From Pectinatus cerevisiiphilus (GTDB lineage Bacteria > Bacillota > Negativicutes > Selenomonadales > Selenomonadaceae), in assembly GCF_004341685.1 (NCBI RefSeq), contig NZ_SMAA01000003.1:62001-126000 (forward strand): 64,000 bases of DNA, read 5' to 3'. The notes beneath the pieces are model-generated. The model made no database searches and was not told where the DNA came from. It saw nothing but the letters and a program-made list of their open reading frames with translations. This document shows, piece by piece, positions 45,238-58,407 of this stretch (position 1 is its first letter; every line of letters starts with the position of its first letter). The position numbers and the translations under genes were made by a program.

Positions 45238-47463
45238 TTGGATATTTTTGATGGACTTAATCAGGCACAAAAAAAAGCGGTGGAACATACGGACGGTGCG
45301 TTGCTCATAATGGCAGGGGCAGGCTCTGGTAAAACAAGGGTATTGACCTGTAAGATAGCATATCTTTTACAAAAGGGCATATCGCCGTATCATATTTTGG
45401 CAATAACCTTTACTAATAAGGCAGCTGCTGAGATGCGTGACCGTGCTGATATGATGATCGGCGATGCTGCTAAAAATGTCTGGCTCAGTACATTTCATTC
45501 CTTCTGTGCGCGGTTATTGCGCATGGAAATAGAACATACAGGCAAATATAAAAAGAATTTTACCATTTATGATACTGCGGATTCGCAGACACTTATAAAA
45601 AATTGTTTGAAAGAGCTTAATCTTGATGAAAAACAGTATACGCCATATGGTATCCAAGCAGCTATTTCCAATGCTAAGAACATTATGCTTACACCAGAAG
45701 CATTTGCGCAGCAGGCAGGTGATTTTTTTGAACAGAAAACTGCCGAAATCTATGCAATGTACCAAAAATACCTGCTGGCTAATAACGCACTTGATTTTGA
45801 TGATTTGCTTATGATCGCCGTGGAACTTTTAGAACAAAACAAGGAAGTACGGGAAAAATATCAAGAAAGATTCCGCTATATATTAGTTGATGAATATCAG
45901 GATACTAACGGTGCACAATACCGCCTTACCAAGATACTGGCAGCAAAGTACCGGAACCTATGCGTTGTAGGTGATGCTGACCAGTCAATATATGGTTGGC
46001 GCGGAGCCGACATAAGAAATATAATGGATTTTGAAAAGGATTATCCAGAAGCCACGGTTATAAAACTGGAACAAAATTATAGATCAACGCAGAATATTTT
46101 AGCGGCAGCCAATGCCGTTATTGCCAATAATGCAAACCGCAAACCGAAAGAACTTTGGACAGAAAATCCGCAGGGTGATAAAATAGCCGTTTATGAAGCT
46201 TTTAATGAGCGGGATGAAGCCCGGTATATAGCAGAAAACGCGATTAAGCAGAATACTATTTTTAATACGTCTTATAATGATATGGCTGTTTTGTACAGGA
46301 CAAATGCGCAGTCGCGTTCTTTGGAAGAAGGCTTTATGCGCGCAGGCGTTCCGTATACGATGGTAGGCGGTTTGAAGTTTTATGATAGAAAAGAAATAAA
46401 AGATATAATGGCATACTTGAAAGTCATTTTTAATCCGGCTGATAGAGTAAGCCTTATGCGTATAATTAATGTACCGAAAAGAGGCTTGGGCACAACAACC
46501 TTAAATAAAATAAATGAGTTTGCGGCGGCAAATAATATAGGGGTTTTTGATGCTGTTTCCAGTACTGACGATATTCCCGGTTTAACGACAAAAGCGCGGA
46601 CAACGCTTGCCGCTTTTTCAGAGTTTATTTTTAAAATGATGGCAGCACAGACGGATTTGCCAGTACATGAATTTATTCAGCTGGTTATGGACGAGTCAGG
46701 ATATATGCTGGAACTTCAGGCTGAACAGAAGATAGAAAATGAAACCCGGATAGAAAATTTAAAAGAACTTCTAAGTGTGGCCGGTAATTTTGAAAAAGAA
46801 AATGAAGAAAATCCCAGCTTAGAAAATTTTCTTAACTCAGTTTCACTTATCGCTGATATTGACAATGCTGATTTTGATGAAGATAAAGTTACTTTGATGA
46901 CACTTCATGCAGCAAAAGGATTGGAATTTCCTGTTGTCTTTATGGCAGGAATGGAAGAAGGGCTGTTCCCGCATTCCCGTACATTGATGAATGAAGATGA
47001 GATAGAAGAAGAACGGCGCACTTGCTATGTAGGAATAACCAGGGCACAGAGAAAGCTTTATCTTACAAATGCGAAAAGCCGTACGATATACGGAAGAACC
47101 GTAATGTATCAACCATCTAGGTTCCTGAAAGAAATTCCTGAACAGTATATTGAACAGGAAAAATCAAAAATTTTGACTAATGCCTTTACGGCGACACCAA
47201 TGCGAAATGAACGTATGCGGAGTACAAGGGATTATGTCAGACGGGCTTCTTATGGCAATAGTGCAGCTACTGTAAAACCGGGTGTGCGGCCAGATATGAA
47301 TTTGACGTGGAAGGCTGGCGATAAGGCAAAGCACGGTAAATGGGGAGTGGGAACTGTCATAGCAGTGAAGGGAAACGGAGAAGAAACACAGCTGACCATT
47401 GCTTTTCCTGAGCTTGGTATAAAAAAATTAATGCAGAAATATGCTCCGTTGGAGAAAGTATAA
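45238..47463 (+). CDS. pcrA: ATP-dependent DNA helicase PcrA/UvrD
   Basis: A 741-residue superfamily 1A helicase. Motifs in order: MAGAGSGKTRVLT (Walker A), TFTNKAAAEM, DEYQDTN (II), GDADQSIYGWRGAD (III), QNYRST (IV), TLHAAKGLEFPVVF (V) and VGITRAQRKLYL (VI). The C-terminal tail ends with a Tudor-like segment GDKAKHGKWGVGTV, which in PcrA binds RNA polymerase. It works in repair and removes RecA from DNA. TTG start with AGGGGGA. Paired with ligA 32 bp downstream, as in most Firmicutes. Confidence 0.95.
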   Translation: MDIFDGLNQAQKKAVEHTDGALLIMAGAGSGKTRVLTCKIAYLLQKGISPYHILAITFTNKAAAEMRDRADMMIGDAAKNVWLSTFHSFCARLLRMEIEHTGKYKKNFTIYDTADSQTLIKNCLKELNLDEKQYTPYGIQAAISNAKNIMLTPEAFAQQAGDFFEQKTAEIYAMYQKYLLANNALDFDDLLMIAVELLEQNKEVREKYQERFRYILVDEYQDTNGAQYRLTKILAAKYRNLCVVGDADQSIYGWRGADIRNIMDFEKDYPEATVIKLEQNYRSTQNILAAANAVIANNANRKPKELWTENPQGDKIAVYEAFNERDEARYIAENAIKQNTIFNTSYNDMAVLYRTNAQSRSLEEGFMRAGVPYTMVGGLKFYDRKEIKDIMAYLKVIFNPADRVSLMRIINVPKRGLGTTTLNKINEFAAANNIGVFDAVSSTDDIPGLTTKARTTLAAFSEFIFKMMAAQTDLPVHEFIQLVMDESGYMLELQAEQKIENETRIENLKELLSVAGNFEKENEENPSLENFLNSVSLIADIDNADFDEDKVTLMTLHAAKGLEFPVVFMAGMEEGLFPHSRTLMNEDEIEEERRTCYVGITRAQRKLYLTNAKSRTIYGRTVMYQPSRFLKEIPEQYIEQEKSKILTNAFTATPMRNERMRSTRDYVRRASYGNSAATVKPGVRPDMNLTWKAGDKAKHGKWGVGTVIAVKGNGEETQLTIAFPELGIKKLMQKYAPLEKV

Positions 47464-47494
47464 TAATTTTTTATATAGGTCAAGGAGGATTTAA

Positions 47495-49501
<2,007 letters not shown>

Positions 49502-49542
49502 AATACCTGTTGCTGAACATATTTATATCATGAATAATTCTG

Positions 49543-49551
49543 TGCTATAAT
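49543..49551 (+). promoter_or_regulatory. Extended -10 promoter before gatC
   Basis: TGCTATAAT (TG at 49543-49544, TATAAT at 49546-49551), about 43 bp before gatC. No clear -35, as is normal for extended -10 promoters. Confidence 0.6.
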
Positions 49552-49593
49552 TAACAATATGCATAAAAAAATCAATGGGGATGGTGATAATAA

Positions 49594-49881
49594 ATGAAAG
49601 TTTCCAAAAAAGATGTTGAAAATGTAGCTGTACTATCTCGCCTGAAAATAGCTGATGATAAAATGGATAAATATCTTGAAGAATTCAATAATTTTCTTGA
49701 ATACGTGGATGTACTGCAAAAAGTGGATACGGAAAATGTAAAACCGACTGCACATGTACTGCCGTTGCAAAATGTTTTTCGGGAAGATGTGATAAAACCA
49801 TCGTTAGACAGAGAAAAGGCATTGGCGAATGCACCAGAAAAGGAAAATGGTTATTTTAAGGTACCGCGCATCATTGAATGA
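49594..49881 (+). CDS. gatC: Asp/Glu-tRNA amidotransferase subunit C
   Basis: A 95-residue GatC, the belt that stabilises the GatA-GatB contact. VENVAVLSRLKIADDKM and VDTENVKPTAHVLPL are typical. First gene of gatCAB, which makes Gln-tRNA(Gln) and/or Asn-tRNA(Asn) from misacylated forms. GGGGATGG ribosome site. The 98-bp gap to gatA shows no terminator. Confidence 0.93.
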   Translation: MKVSKKDVENVAVLSRLKIADDKMDKYLEEFNNFLEYVDVLQKVDTENVKPTAHVLPLQNVFREDVIKPSLDREKALANAPEKENGYFKVPRIIE

Positions 49882-49979
49882 GCAGCCTAGTATTATTGGC
49901 ATCTCGCCATTGCTTTAGAAAGCAGAACGTAGTTGCCTTGTACTGCACCATATAAAGAAGTTATACGAGGAGGATTTAA

Positions 49980-51443
49980 GTGGATTTACATAAAAAGTCG
50001 GCATATGAATTACACAACATGCTTGCCAAAAAAGAAGTAACAGCAGTTGAACTGGCAGAAGCGTTTTTACGGCGTATTGACAACTTAGATGGTAAACTGC
50101 ATGCATATATAACAAAAACAGCAGATTTAGCTATGGCAGCGGCCAAAAAGGCGGACGCCCAAATAGCTGCGGGGGAAAAGATATCTTTTTTAACTGGCCT
50201 GCCTGGTGCAATTAAAGATAATATCTGCACCGAAGGGACAAAAACAACATGTGCATCAAAAATGTTAGAAAATTTTGTTCCCCCTTATAATGCAACAGTA
50301 ATGGAAAAGATTGGCAAAGAAAATCCGGTTATATTGGGAAAGACAAATATGGATGAATTTGCCATGGGCGGTTCTACAGAAAACTCGGCATTTTTCCCTA
50401 CACATAATCCACGTAATCTATCCTGTGTGCCTGGTGGCTCAAGCGGTGGTTCTGCAGCTGCGGTAGCTGGAGGACTGGCAGCATGGGCGCTTGGCTCTGA
50501 TACTGGCGGTTCAATCCGTCAACCGGCATCCTTTTGTGGTATTGTCGGCATGAAACCTACTTATGGCAGAGTATCACGGTATGGATTAGTTGCTTTCGCA
50601 TCTTCATTAGACCAGATAGGACCATTGACAAGAAATGTCACTGATTGTGCAAATGTTTTAAACGCAATAGCTGGTTATGATGAACGGGATTCTACTTCTA
50701 TTAAGGCAGATGTTCCCGATTATACAAAATCGTTGGTGGAAGATGTCAAAGGGCTTAAAATAGGACTTCCTGCCGAATATTTCGTCGATGGTATGGATAA
50801 AGAAGTAGCCGATAGTGTTCATAAAGCTATCGCTGATTTTAAAGCGATGGGAGCAGAAATAGTAGACATATCCCTGCCGCATACTAAATATGCCATAGCG
50901 GCGTATTACCTTATTGCACCGGCTGAAGCGACGACTAATCTTTCAAGGTATGACGGAGTTAGTTATGGCGCACGCGTAGATGGGGAAGATATAGTTGAAA
51001 TGATGACCAATACACGTACGGCAAAGTTTGGTAATGAAGTAAAAAGACGTATAATGATAGGTAATTATGCCCTCAGTGCAGGATATTATGATGCATATTA
51101 TTTAAAAGCGTTGAAAATGCGTACACTGGTGAAAGAAGATTACGATAAGGCATTTCAAAAAGTAGATGTTATTCTTACACCAATAGCACCAACGACTGCT
51201 TTTAAATTGGGTTCCATTATAAATGATCCATTGCAGATGTATTTGCAGGATGCTTGTACAGTACCGTTAAATCTGGCGGGACTGCCGGGAATTTCGCTGC
51301 CATGCGGTGTAAGTAGTACCGGTATGCCTATAGGTATGCAGATCATAGGCAAGCCGCTTGATGAAACGGGAATAATAAAGGCCGCATATACTTATGAGCA
51401 AAGTAAGGATTTTCATAAAAATATTGCGGAGGTGTCTGAATAA
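49980..51443 (+). CDS. gatA: Asp/Glu-tRNA amidotransferase subunit A
   Basis: A 487-residue amidase subunit that releases ammonia from glutamine. The Ser-cisSer-Lys triad region is clear: Lys in PGAIKDNI, cis-Ser in [13 protein letters not shown] and catalytic Ser in [16 protein letters not shown] start with GAGGAGG 7 nt before. Overlaps gatB by one base (TAATG). Confidence 0.96.
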   Translation: MDLHKKSAYELHNMLAKKEVTAVELAEAFLRRIDNLDGKLHAYITKTADLAMAAAKKADAQIAAGEKISFLTGLPGAIKDNICTEGTKTTCASKMLENFVPPYNATVMEKIGKENPVILGKTNMDEFAMGGSTENSAFFPTHNPRNLSCVPGGSSGGSAAAVAGGLAAWALGSDTGGSIRQPASFCGIVGMKPTYGRVSRYGLVAFASSLDQIGPLTRNVTDCANVLNAIAGYDERDSTSIKADVPDYTKSLVEDVKGLKIGLPAEYFVDGMDKEVADSVHKAIADFKAMGAEIVDISLPHTKYAIAAYYLIAPAEATTNLSRYDGVSYGARVDGEDIVEMMTNTRTAKFGNEVKRRIMIGNYALSAGYYDAYYLKALKMRTLVKEDYDKAFQKVDVILTPIAPTTAFKLGSIINDPLQMYLQDACTVPLNLAGLPGISLPCGVSSTGMPIGMQIIGKPLDETGIIKAAYTYEQSKDFHKNIAEVSE

Positions 51444-52885
51444 TGGAATACGAAGCAGTAATTGGTTTGGAAATACACAGTGAATTGAAAACAAAAACAA
51501 AAATTTTCTGTGGCTGCAAAACAACTTTTGGCGCTCCTCAAAATACGCATGTTTGCCCGGTCTGTCTGGGCCTTCCGGGAGTACTGCCAGTTATCAATAA
51601 AAAAGTTGTAGAATTTGCCATTAAAGCTGGTATCGCCTTAAATTGCACCATTAATAAATTCAGTAAATTTGACAGGAAAAATTATTATTATCCAGATTTG
51701 CCGAAGAATTTTCAAACTTCGCAGTTTGACCTGCCTATAGCAGAACATGGCTATGTCGATATTGAAGTTGATGGTAAGCCAAAGCGTATTCGCATAACAC
51801 GTGTCCACATGGAAGAAGATGCAGGGAAACTAGTCCATTCGGGCAACACAATAAAAGATTCTTCAAGTTCTAACGTCGATTACAACCGTACAGGTGTGCC
51901 TTTGATTGAAATAGTTTCAGAACCGGATATGCGTACACCAGAAGAAGCACGTGCCTATATGGAAAAAGTGAAAGCTATTCTGGAATATATAGACGTTTCT
52001 AACTGTAAAATGGAAGAAGGCAACCTGCGGGCTGATGTCAATGTATCCTTACGTGCAAAAGGAACTGAAAAACTTGGCACTAAAGCCGAAATGAAAAACC
52101 TTAATTCTTTTAAAATGGTTGAAAATGCATTAACATATGAAATCGACCGCCAAGAAGAAGTTTTGGAAGATGGCGGCCATATTGTGCAGGAAACAAGAAC
52201 CTGGGATGACGGCAAGGGAATTACTATCTCTATGCGGACGAAAGAACAAGCGCAGGATTATCGTTACATGCCGGAACCAGACCTTGTGCCTATCGTCACC
52301 ACTGATGAACAGATTGAAGCTATTAAAAAGACATTACCTGAATTACCGGATGCCCGTAAAAATAGATTGATAAAAGAATGCGGACTTTCTTCCTATGATG
52401 CTGGAATGATAACTAATTCACGGGCAATGGCAGAGTATTTTGATGAAGTGGTAAACAAAGGAGCCGATCCGAAACTGGCGGCTAATTGGATTATGGGTGA
52501 TTTATCAAAGCAGCTCAATGCGGAAGATAAGACTATTGAAGATTCACCTGTAGCTGCGGCAGATTTGGCAAAAATGATAAAGCTAATAGAAAATGGGACA
52601 ATATCTTCTAAAATTGCCAAAAAAGTTTTCGGGGAAATGTGGAAAACCAGCACTGATCCAGAAATAATAGTCAAAGAAAAAGGTCTGGTGCAAATAACTG
52701 ATACTGGTGCTATCGAAAAAATAGTTAACGAGGTTATCAGCAGTAATCCAAAACCTGTTGCCGATTACAAAAATGGTAATGCTAAATCAATAGGATTTTT
52801 GGTTGGACAAGTAATGAAAGCAAGTAAGGGAAAGGCTAATCCGGGAATGGTAAATAAACTTTTAAAGGAAAAGCTTACTCAATAA
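51443..52885 (+). CDS. gatB: Asp/Glu-tRNA amidotransferase subunit B
   Basis: A 480-residue kinase/tRNA-binding subunit. [25 protein letters not shown] and [16 protein letters not shown] are diagnostic; the C-terminal YqeY-like domain ends with [17 protein letters not shown]. It activates the misacylated tRNA with ATP and receives ammonia from GatA. Followed by an intrinsic terminator. Confidence 0.96.
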   Translation: MEYEAVIGLEIHSELKTKTKIFCGCKTTFGAPQNTHVCPVCLGLPGVLPVINKKVVEFAIKAGIALNCTINKFSKFDRKNYYYPDLPKNFQTSQFDLPIAEHGYVDIEVDGKPKRIRITRVHMEEDAGKLVHSGNTIKDSSSSNVDYNRTGVPLIEIVSEPDMRTPEEARAYMEKVKAILEYIDVSNCKMEEGNLRADVNVSLRAKGTEKLGTKAEMKNLNSFKMVENALTYEIDRQEEVLEDGGHIVQETRTWDDGKGITISMRTKEQAQDYRYMPEPDLVPIVTTDEQIEAIKKTLPELPDARKNRLIKECGLSSYDAGMITNSRAMAEYFDEVVNKGADPKLAANWIMGDLSKQLNAEDKTIEDSPVAAADLAKMIKLIENGTISSKIAKKVFGEMWKTSTDPEIIVKEKGLVQITDTGAIEKIVNEVISSNPKPVADYKNGNAKSIGFLVGQVMKASKGKANPGMVNKLLKEKLTQ

Positions 52886-52900
52886 AAGAACATATAAATA

Positions 52901-52956
52901 GAAAAAACCAGAGAAAAAATCTTTTTATTGAAGAAATTTTTTCACTGGTTTTTTTC
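52901..52956 (+). terminator. Terminator after gatB
   Basis: GAAAAAACCAG (52901-52911) and CTGGTTTTTTTC (52945-52956) pair, with GAAAAAAT/ATTTTTTC extending the stem. A/T flanks allow termination either way, mainly for gatCAB. Confidence 0.85.
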
Positions 52957-53134
52957 TATTATAAAAGATGAAATTGTGGGTTTTCAGGCAATTTATTGTT
53001 GACGGACAGAAAAAACTTAATTATAATCATAAGAAGTTTATAAGATAACTGGTCTGCACCGTTACTTCAATTAAAAGGAAACGCGATGTCCATGCTATGG
53101 CTTTGCGTATTTTTATTTTACAGGTGGATAATTA

Positions 53135-54232
53135 ATGGAAAAATATTTTTGGGCAGCGTTACAAATGGTATCGGGAATAGGCAGTGTTACGTTAAAACGC
53201 TTAGTCGATTATTTTGGCAGTGCGGCCAATGCCTGGAAAGCTTCAAATGCTGAAATACTGGAAAGCAGGATACTGTCAGAGGCATTAGCTAAAAAACTGT
53301 TTAGGCATCGCCAATTTTTGGATATGGATAAGGCTTGTGCCGATTGGGAAGCAAAACAGATAAAACTATTGGCAGTTTTTGAAGATGATTATCCTGAATT
53401 GTTGAAAAATATTTATAATCCACCTGCAATACTTTTTTATAAGGGACATATACATAAAGAGAAAAAACATCTAGCCATAGTTGGTTCGCGAAAATTTTCA
53501 GTTTATGGAAAAAGTTTAGCAGAAAAGTTCGCAACTGATCTGGCCGCAATGGGCTTTGTGATAGTAAGTGGTGCCGCACATGGCATTGATACTTTTGCCC
53601 ATTGTGGAGCGCTTACCAAGGGAACGACTATTGCCGTGTTAGGCTGTGGTGTTGATGTATCTTATCCGCGGGAAAATAAAAGACTGCTTGACAAAATAGC
53701 AGAAAAAGGTGCTGTGCTTTCTGAATATGCACCGGGAACACAGCCACTGGCAGCTTTTTTCCCAGCCAGGAATAGAATAATAAGCGGTTTGTCTATGGGA
53801 ACTATTGTTGTAGAAGCGGCAAAACGCAGCGGTTCATTGATAACGGCAGAGATGGCTTTGAGCGAAGGACGGGATGTTTTTGCCGTTCCGGGCAGTGTTT
53901 ATTCTGAACAAAGTGAAGGCTGCAACCACTTGATCCAACAAGGCGCCAAGCTTGTTACGTGTGCAGGTGATGTCGCTGAAGAATATGGCAGCCGGGAAAG
54001 TTCAGCCGCGGCTGAAGAACAAAATGGAAAATTACTTATGTCGGCCGAAGAAAAAGAAGTTTATGATACCTTATCGTATGAACGGGTTCTTAGTGTCGAT
54101 GAGATAATATACAAATTGCGTACAAATGTTTCAAATATAAGTTTTGTTTTATTGCAGATGAAATTGAAGAAAATAGTTGAAGAAATACAACCAGGAATGT
54201 ACGTACGCTCTGCTAAGGGGAGAATTCATTGA
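53135..54232 (+). CDS. dprA: DNA-processing protein DprA
   Basis: A 365-residue DprA/Smf that loads RecA onto incoming single-stranded DNA during transformation. Signatures in the Rossmann-like core: VGSRKFSVYGKSLAEKF, SGAAHGIDTFAHCGAL, AVLGCGVDVSYPRENK and EAAKRSGSLITAEMAL. A helix-hairpin-helix-like N-terminus (GIGSVTLKRLV) and a winged-helix C-terminus frame it. Overlaps topA by 4 bp, so translation is coupled. Presence alone does not prove natural competence. Confidence 0.94.
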   Translation: MEKYFWAALQMVSGIGSVTLKRLVDYFGSAANAWKASNAEILESRILSEALAKKLFRHRQFLDMDKACADWEAKQIKLLAVFEDDYPELLKNIYNPPAILFYKGHIHKEKKHLAIVGSRKFSVYGKSLAEKFATDLAAMGFVIVSGAAHGIDTFAHCGALTKGTTIAVLGCGVDVSYPRENKRLLDKIAEKGAVLSEYAPGTQPLAAFFPARNRIISGLSMGTIVVEAAKRSGSLITAEMALSEGRDVFAVPGSVYSEQSEGCNHLIQQGAKLVTCAGDVAEEYGSRESSAAAEEQNGKLLMSAEEKEVYDTLSYERVLSVDEIIYKLRTNVSNISFVLLQMKLKKIVEEIQPGMYVRSAKGRIH

Positions 54233-56436
54233 GTAAAAAATTAGAAGAACCTAAGAAAACAACAAAACCAAGAAAAAAGAAAAACGCGACAAAAAAAACT
54301 TTGGTAATAGTGGAATCACCTGCTAAAGCTAAAACAATAGAAAAATATCTTGGCAATAGGAAATATGAAGTATTGGCGTCCATGGGACATTTGCGCGATT
54401 TACCAAAAAGTCAGTTTGGTATTGATACAGAGAATAACTTTACGCCTAAGTATATAAATATACGTGGTAAAGGCGATTTGATAAAAGCTTTGAAAAAAGA
54501 AGCAAAAAATGCTGATAAAATTTATCTGGCATCTGACCCTGACCGTGAAGGAGAAGCTATTGCCTGGCATTTGGCATATTTACTGGGCGTTGATGAAACA
54601 GAAAAATGCCGTATTGTTTTTAACGAAATAACAAAGCCGGCAATCAATGAAGCTGTAAAGAAACCGCGCGCCGTAAATATTAATTTAGTCGATGCCCAGC
54701 AGGCCAGAAGAATGCTGGATAGAATAGTTGGCTATAAGCTCAGCCCTTTGCTCTGGCGTAAGGTGAAAAAAGGTTTGAGTGCAGGCCGTGTACAGTCTGT
54801 AGCCGTTAAAATTATATGTGATCGGGAAAGAGAGATTCGGGCTTTTATACCGGAAGAATATTGGACGGTAGGTTTAAAATTTAAACTTGATGATAAAAAA
54901 ACAGATCTTCTAGCCGATCTCTTTTTAATTGATGATAAAAAAGTTAGCATAACTTCTGATAAGGAAGCTGAAAAAATTAAAAAGGATCTGCGCAAGCAAT
55001 CCTTCGTTATCGCCGATGTGAAGAAAAGTGAACGGCGCAGAAAGGCACCAGCTCCGTTTACTACAAGCTCGTTGCAGCAAGACGCTGCCAGAAAACTTGG
55101 TTTTACGTCAAGGCGTACAATGATGATTGCCCAGCAGCTGTATGAAGGTATAAATGTTGGCAAAAAAGGGCCGGTAGGGCTGATAACCTATATGCGTACT
55201 GATTCGACGCGTATTTCTGAATTAGCGCAAAATGATGCCAGAGTATATATAAATGACAATTTTGGTGAAAGATATCTTCCAGCGAAACCGCCAATTTATG
55301 CCGCTAAAAAAGATGCCCAGGATGCACATGAAGCTGTACGACCAACAGATTCTTCACTCACACCTGCGTCGGTGGAAGATTTCTTATCAAAAGAACAGTT
55401 AAAATTATACCGGCTTATTTGGCAGCGCTTTTTAGCAAGCCAGATGACACCGGCAGTATATGACACGATGACTATTCTCATAAAGGGTGGCAGCTATACG
55501 GCTAAAGCTGTAGGATCTGTATTGAAATTCTCAGGTTTTACAGCTGTATATAATGATGCCGATAAAAAGAAAGAAAAGGATGTCATACTGCCTGATGTAT
55601 CTGTGAGCAGTGCAGTTGACTTGCAGAAAGTTTTACCTGAACAGCATTTTACTGAACCACCTGCCCGGTATAATGATGCTTCAATAATAAAGACCTTGGA
55701 AGAAAAAGGTATAGGTAGACCTAGTACTTATGCGCCTATTATTGAAACTATTTTGGCACGCGGTTATGTTGTAAGACGCGATAAAAAATTTGAACCGACT
55801 GAACTTGGTTTTATTGTGCTGGATATGTTGGAACAGTATTTCAGGGATATTGTTGATGCTAAGTTTACGGCTGAACTTGAAGGTAAATTAGATAAAGTAG
55901 CCGAAGGAACAATGGATAAAAATAAACTGCTTCAGGAATTTTATGGGCCGTTTGAAAAAACAATGGAAAAAGCTGAAACGGAAATAGGCCATGTAGAGAT
56001 TCCGGAAGAAGTTTCGGATGTAAGATGTGAAAAATGCGGTAGATTTATGGTCGTTAAGCAAGGCCGTTTTAGTAAGTTCCTTGCCTGTCCAGGATTCCCG
56101 GAATGCCGTAATACTAAACCAATCTTAAAAGATACAGGGGCAAAATGTCCTAAGTGTGGGGGTAAGATTGTCGAACGGAAAACAAAACGAGGCAGGACTT
56201 TTTATGGCTGCGCCAATTATCCAAAATGTGATTTTGTCAGCTGGGATATGCCCGTGGCTGATAAGCTTTGTGAAAAATGTGGAGCCAATATGTTCCAGCA
56301 TCGTTATAAAAATGGTAGAGTGCTTTTTTATTGTGGCAATGAAAATTGTGAAACACGAAAGGATCACCCCATTAATGATGAATTAAAAAAAATGAAGACT
56401 AAAACAAAAGATACTAAGAAAAGTGTTAAAGTCTGA
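54229..56436 (+). CDS. topA: DNA topoisomerase I
   Basis: A 735-residue type IA topoisomerase that relaxes negative supercoils. Toprim residues in VIVESPAKAKTIEKYL and SDPDREGEAIAWH; active-site Tyr in ITYMRTDSTR. Three C-terminal zinc ribbons (CEKCGRFM, CPKCGGKIV, CEKCGANM) bind DNA. TTG start overlaps dprA. A Lys-rich leader (about 1-24) precedes the Toprim domain. Confidence 0.96.
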   Translation: MSKKLEEPKKTTKPRKKKNATKKTLVIVESPAKAKTIEKYLGNRKYEVLASMGHLRDLPKSQFGIDTENNFTPKYINIRGKGDLIKALKKEAKNADKIYLASDPDREGEAIAWHLAYLLGVDETEKCRIVFNEITKPAINEAVKKPRAVNINLVDAQQARRMLDRIVGYKLSPLLWRKVKKGLSAGRVQSVAVKIICDREREIRAFIPEEYWTVGLKFKLDDKKTDLLADLFLIDDKKVSITSDKEAEKIKKDLRKQSFVIADVKKSERRRKAPAPFTTSSLQQDAARKLGFTSRRTMMIAQQLYEGINVGKKGPVGLITYMRTDSTRISELAQNDARVYINDNFGERYLPAKPPIYAAKKDAQDAHEAVRPTDSSLTPASVEDFLSKEQLKLYRLIWQRFLASQMTPAVYDTMTILIKGGSYTAKAVGSVLKFSGFTAVYNDADKKKEKDVILPDVSVSSAVDLQKVLPEQHFTEPPARYNDASIIKTLEEKGIGRPSTYAPIIETILARGYVVRRDKKFEPTELGFIVLDMLEQYFRDIVDAKFTAELEGKLDKVAEGTMDKNKLLQEFYGPFEKTMEKAETEIGHVEIPEEVSDVRCEKCGRFMVVKQGRFSKFLACPGFPECRNTKPILKDTGAKCPKCGGKIVERKTKRGRTFYGCANYPKCDFVSWDMPVADKLCEKCGANMFQHRYKNGRVLFYCGNENCETRKDHPINDELKKMKTKTKDTKKSVKV

Positions 56437-56463
56437 TATGATAAACGGGGAGAATTGATTTCC

Positions 56464-57783
56464 ATGCAACAAAAGAAAGTTATTGTTATTGGGGCAGGAC
56501 TGGCGGGCAGTGAAGCTGCCTGGCAGCTTGCACAGAGAAACGTCAAGGTTACTCTTTACGAAATGCGTCCCCAAAAGTCTTCACCGGCGCATAAAACAGA
56601 TGAATTTGCCGAACTTGTTTGCAGTAATTCATTGCGGGCAGCGGGTATCGAAAACGCAGTGGGGATTTTAAAAGAGGAAATGCGCAATCTGCATTCCCTG
56701 ATTATGGAAGCAGCAGATAACAACGCTGTTCCGGCTGGAGGAGCCTTGGCTGTAGATCGTCATGGTTTCTCACGCTATATTACAGAAAAACTGAAAAATC
56801 ATAAAAATGTACAAGTTATTAATGAAGAAATAAAGACAATTCCTAGAGAACAGGATACTATCGTAGTGATTGCTTCCGGGCCGCTTACAGAAGGAAGCTT
56901 GGCAGAGCAGATTGAAAAATTAACCGGTTCTGATTATTTTTACTTTTATGATGCGGCTGCTCCGCTTATAACCAGGGAATCCATAAATACGGATAAAGCG
57001 TATAGGGCATCTCGTTATGGGAAGGGCACTGCTGACTATATAAATTGTCCTTTTAATAAGGAAGAATATGAAGCGTTTTGGCATGAATTGGTTAATGCTG
57101 AAAAAACACAAACGAAAAATTTTGAAAAAGAAATATACTTTGAAGGGTGTATGCCTGTGGAAGTCATGGCATCCCGTGGCATAGATACTCTTTTGTTTGG
57201 ACCGCTTAAGCCTGTCGGCTTGGCAATGCCGGGAAGCGATAAACATCCGTATGCCGTTGTACAGCTAAGGCAGGATAATGCAGCGGATAGTTTATATAAT
57301 ATGGTCGGTTTTCAAACGCATCTGAAATGGCCGGAGCAAAAAAGAGTCTTTTCCCTGATCCCCGGTCTTGAACATGCGGAGTTTGCCAGATTCGGTGTAA
57401 TGCATCGCAATACTTTTATCAATTCACCGAAGGTACTGCTCCCTACATTGCAGCTGCAAGCAGATCACAATATTTTATTTGCCGGCCAGATAACCGGTGT
57501 TGAAGGTTATGTGGAATCGGCTGCGTCGGGACTCATGGCAGGAATAAACGCGTCATGTCTTTCGCTTGACGGAGAAGCTGTATGTTTTCCGGAAGAGACA
57601 GCACATGGTGCTATGTGCCGTTATATAACTACTACTCCGGCAAAACATTTCCAACCAATGAATGTTAATTTCGGGTTGTTACCACCACTTGTTGAAAGAA
57701 TTCGCGACAAAAAAATAAAGAAACAGAAAATGGCAGAAAGAGCATTAGAAAAAATAAAAAAATTCGCACAAAATATTGAATGA
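56464..57783 (+). CDS. trmFO: tRNA m5U54 methyltransferase TrmFO (folate/FAD-dependent)
   Basis: A 439-residue flavoprotein that methylates U54 in tRNA T-loops using methylene-tetrahydrofolate. FAD motif [12 protein letters not shown] and nucleophile-bearing VCSNSLR are clear; CEGCMPVE-like [11 protein letters not shown] and [12 protein letters not shown] follow. I start at ATG 56464; an in-frame TTG at 56455 is only 2 nt after GGGGAG, too close. Conserved place between topA and hslV. Confidence 0.94.
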   Translation: MQQKKVIVIGAGLAGSEAAWQLAQRNVKVTLYEMRPQKSSPAHKTDEFAELVCSNSLRAAGIENAVGILKEEMRNLHSLIMEAADNNAVPAGGALAVDRHGFSRYITEKLKNHKNVQVINEEIKTIPREQDTIVVIASGPLTEGSLAEQIEKLTGSDYFYFYDAAAPLITRESINTDKAYRASRYGKGTADYINCPFNKEEYEAFWHELVNAEKTQTKNFEKEIYFEGCMPVEVMASRGIDTLLFGPLKPVGLAMPGSDKHPYAVVQLRQDNAADSLYNMVGFQTHLKWPEQKRVFSLIPGLEHAEFARFGVMHRNTFINSPKVLLPTLQLQADHNILFAGQITGVEGYVESAASGLMAGINASCLSLDGEAVCFPEETAHGAMCRYITTTPAKHFQPMNVNFGLLPPLVERIRDKKIKKQKMAERALEKIKKFAQNIE

Positions 57784-57794
57784 TTTTATATTAA

Positions 57795-57803
57795 TGATAT
57801 AAT
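57795..57803 (+). promoter_or_regulatory. Extended -10 promoter before hslV
   Basis: TGATATAAT (TG 57795-57796, TATAAT 57798-57803), about 60 bp before the hslV ATG. Confidence 0.5.
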
Positions 57804-57862
57804 AGTATCTTAGCCGTAGATAATAATTTATATTTATGGTTTTTCTTTTAGGAGTGAAATAC

Positions 57863-58396
57863 ATGTTTAGAGCAACAACGATTGTAGCAGTAAAAAAAGA
57901 TGGAGCTACTGCCATTGCCGGTGATGGACAGGTAACTTTTGGACAAAATACCATAATGAAGGGAAACGCCCGTAAGGTTCGCCGGATTTATCATGATAAA
58001 GTTTTGGCTGGGTTTGCCGGCTCTGTGGCCGATGCATTTACTTTATTTGAAAAATTTGAAACGAAATTAGAAGAATTTAATGGCAGTTTGACACGGGCTG
58101 CTGTGGAATTGGCTAAAGAATGGCGTACTGACAGAGTTTTGCGGAAACTGGAAGCATTGCTTTTAGTAGCGGATCAAGATACGATGCTTCTCTTATCTGG
58201 TAATGGAGAAGTTATAGAACCGGATGGGGATGTGGCTGCAATCGGCTCTGGCGGGTTTTATGCTTTGGCGGCAGCAAAAGCGATGACAAGGCATACTGAA
58301 ATGTCGGCAGCAGCTATAGCAAAGGAAGCGTTATCTATAGCAGCAGACATATGCGTTTATACAAATCACAATATAATAGTTGAAGAATTAAAGTAG
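57863..58396 (+). CDS. hslV: ATP-dependent protease peptidase subunit HslV (ClpQ)
   Basis: A 177-residue proteasome-like peptidase. The N-terminus [12 protein letters not shown] shows a short propeptide ending before Thr, the catalytic residue; GDGQVTFG and [10 protein letters not shown] and YTNHNI follow. ATG 57863 has AGGAGTG 6 nt upstream; an earlier in-frame ATG at 57836 does not. It assembles with HslU into a cytoplasmic ATP-dependent protease. 11 bp from hslU. Confidence 0.95.
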   Translation: MFRATTIVAVKKDGATAIAGDGQVTFGQNTIMKGNARKVRRIYHDKVLAGFAGSVADAFTLFEKFETKLEEFNGSLTRAAVELAKEWRTDRVLRKLEALLLVADQDTMLLLSGNGEVIEPDGDVAAIGSGGFYALAAAKAMTRHTEMSAAAIAKEALSIAADICVYTNHNIIVEELK

Positions 58397-58407
58397 GGGG
58401 ATTTATT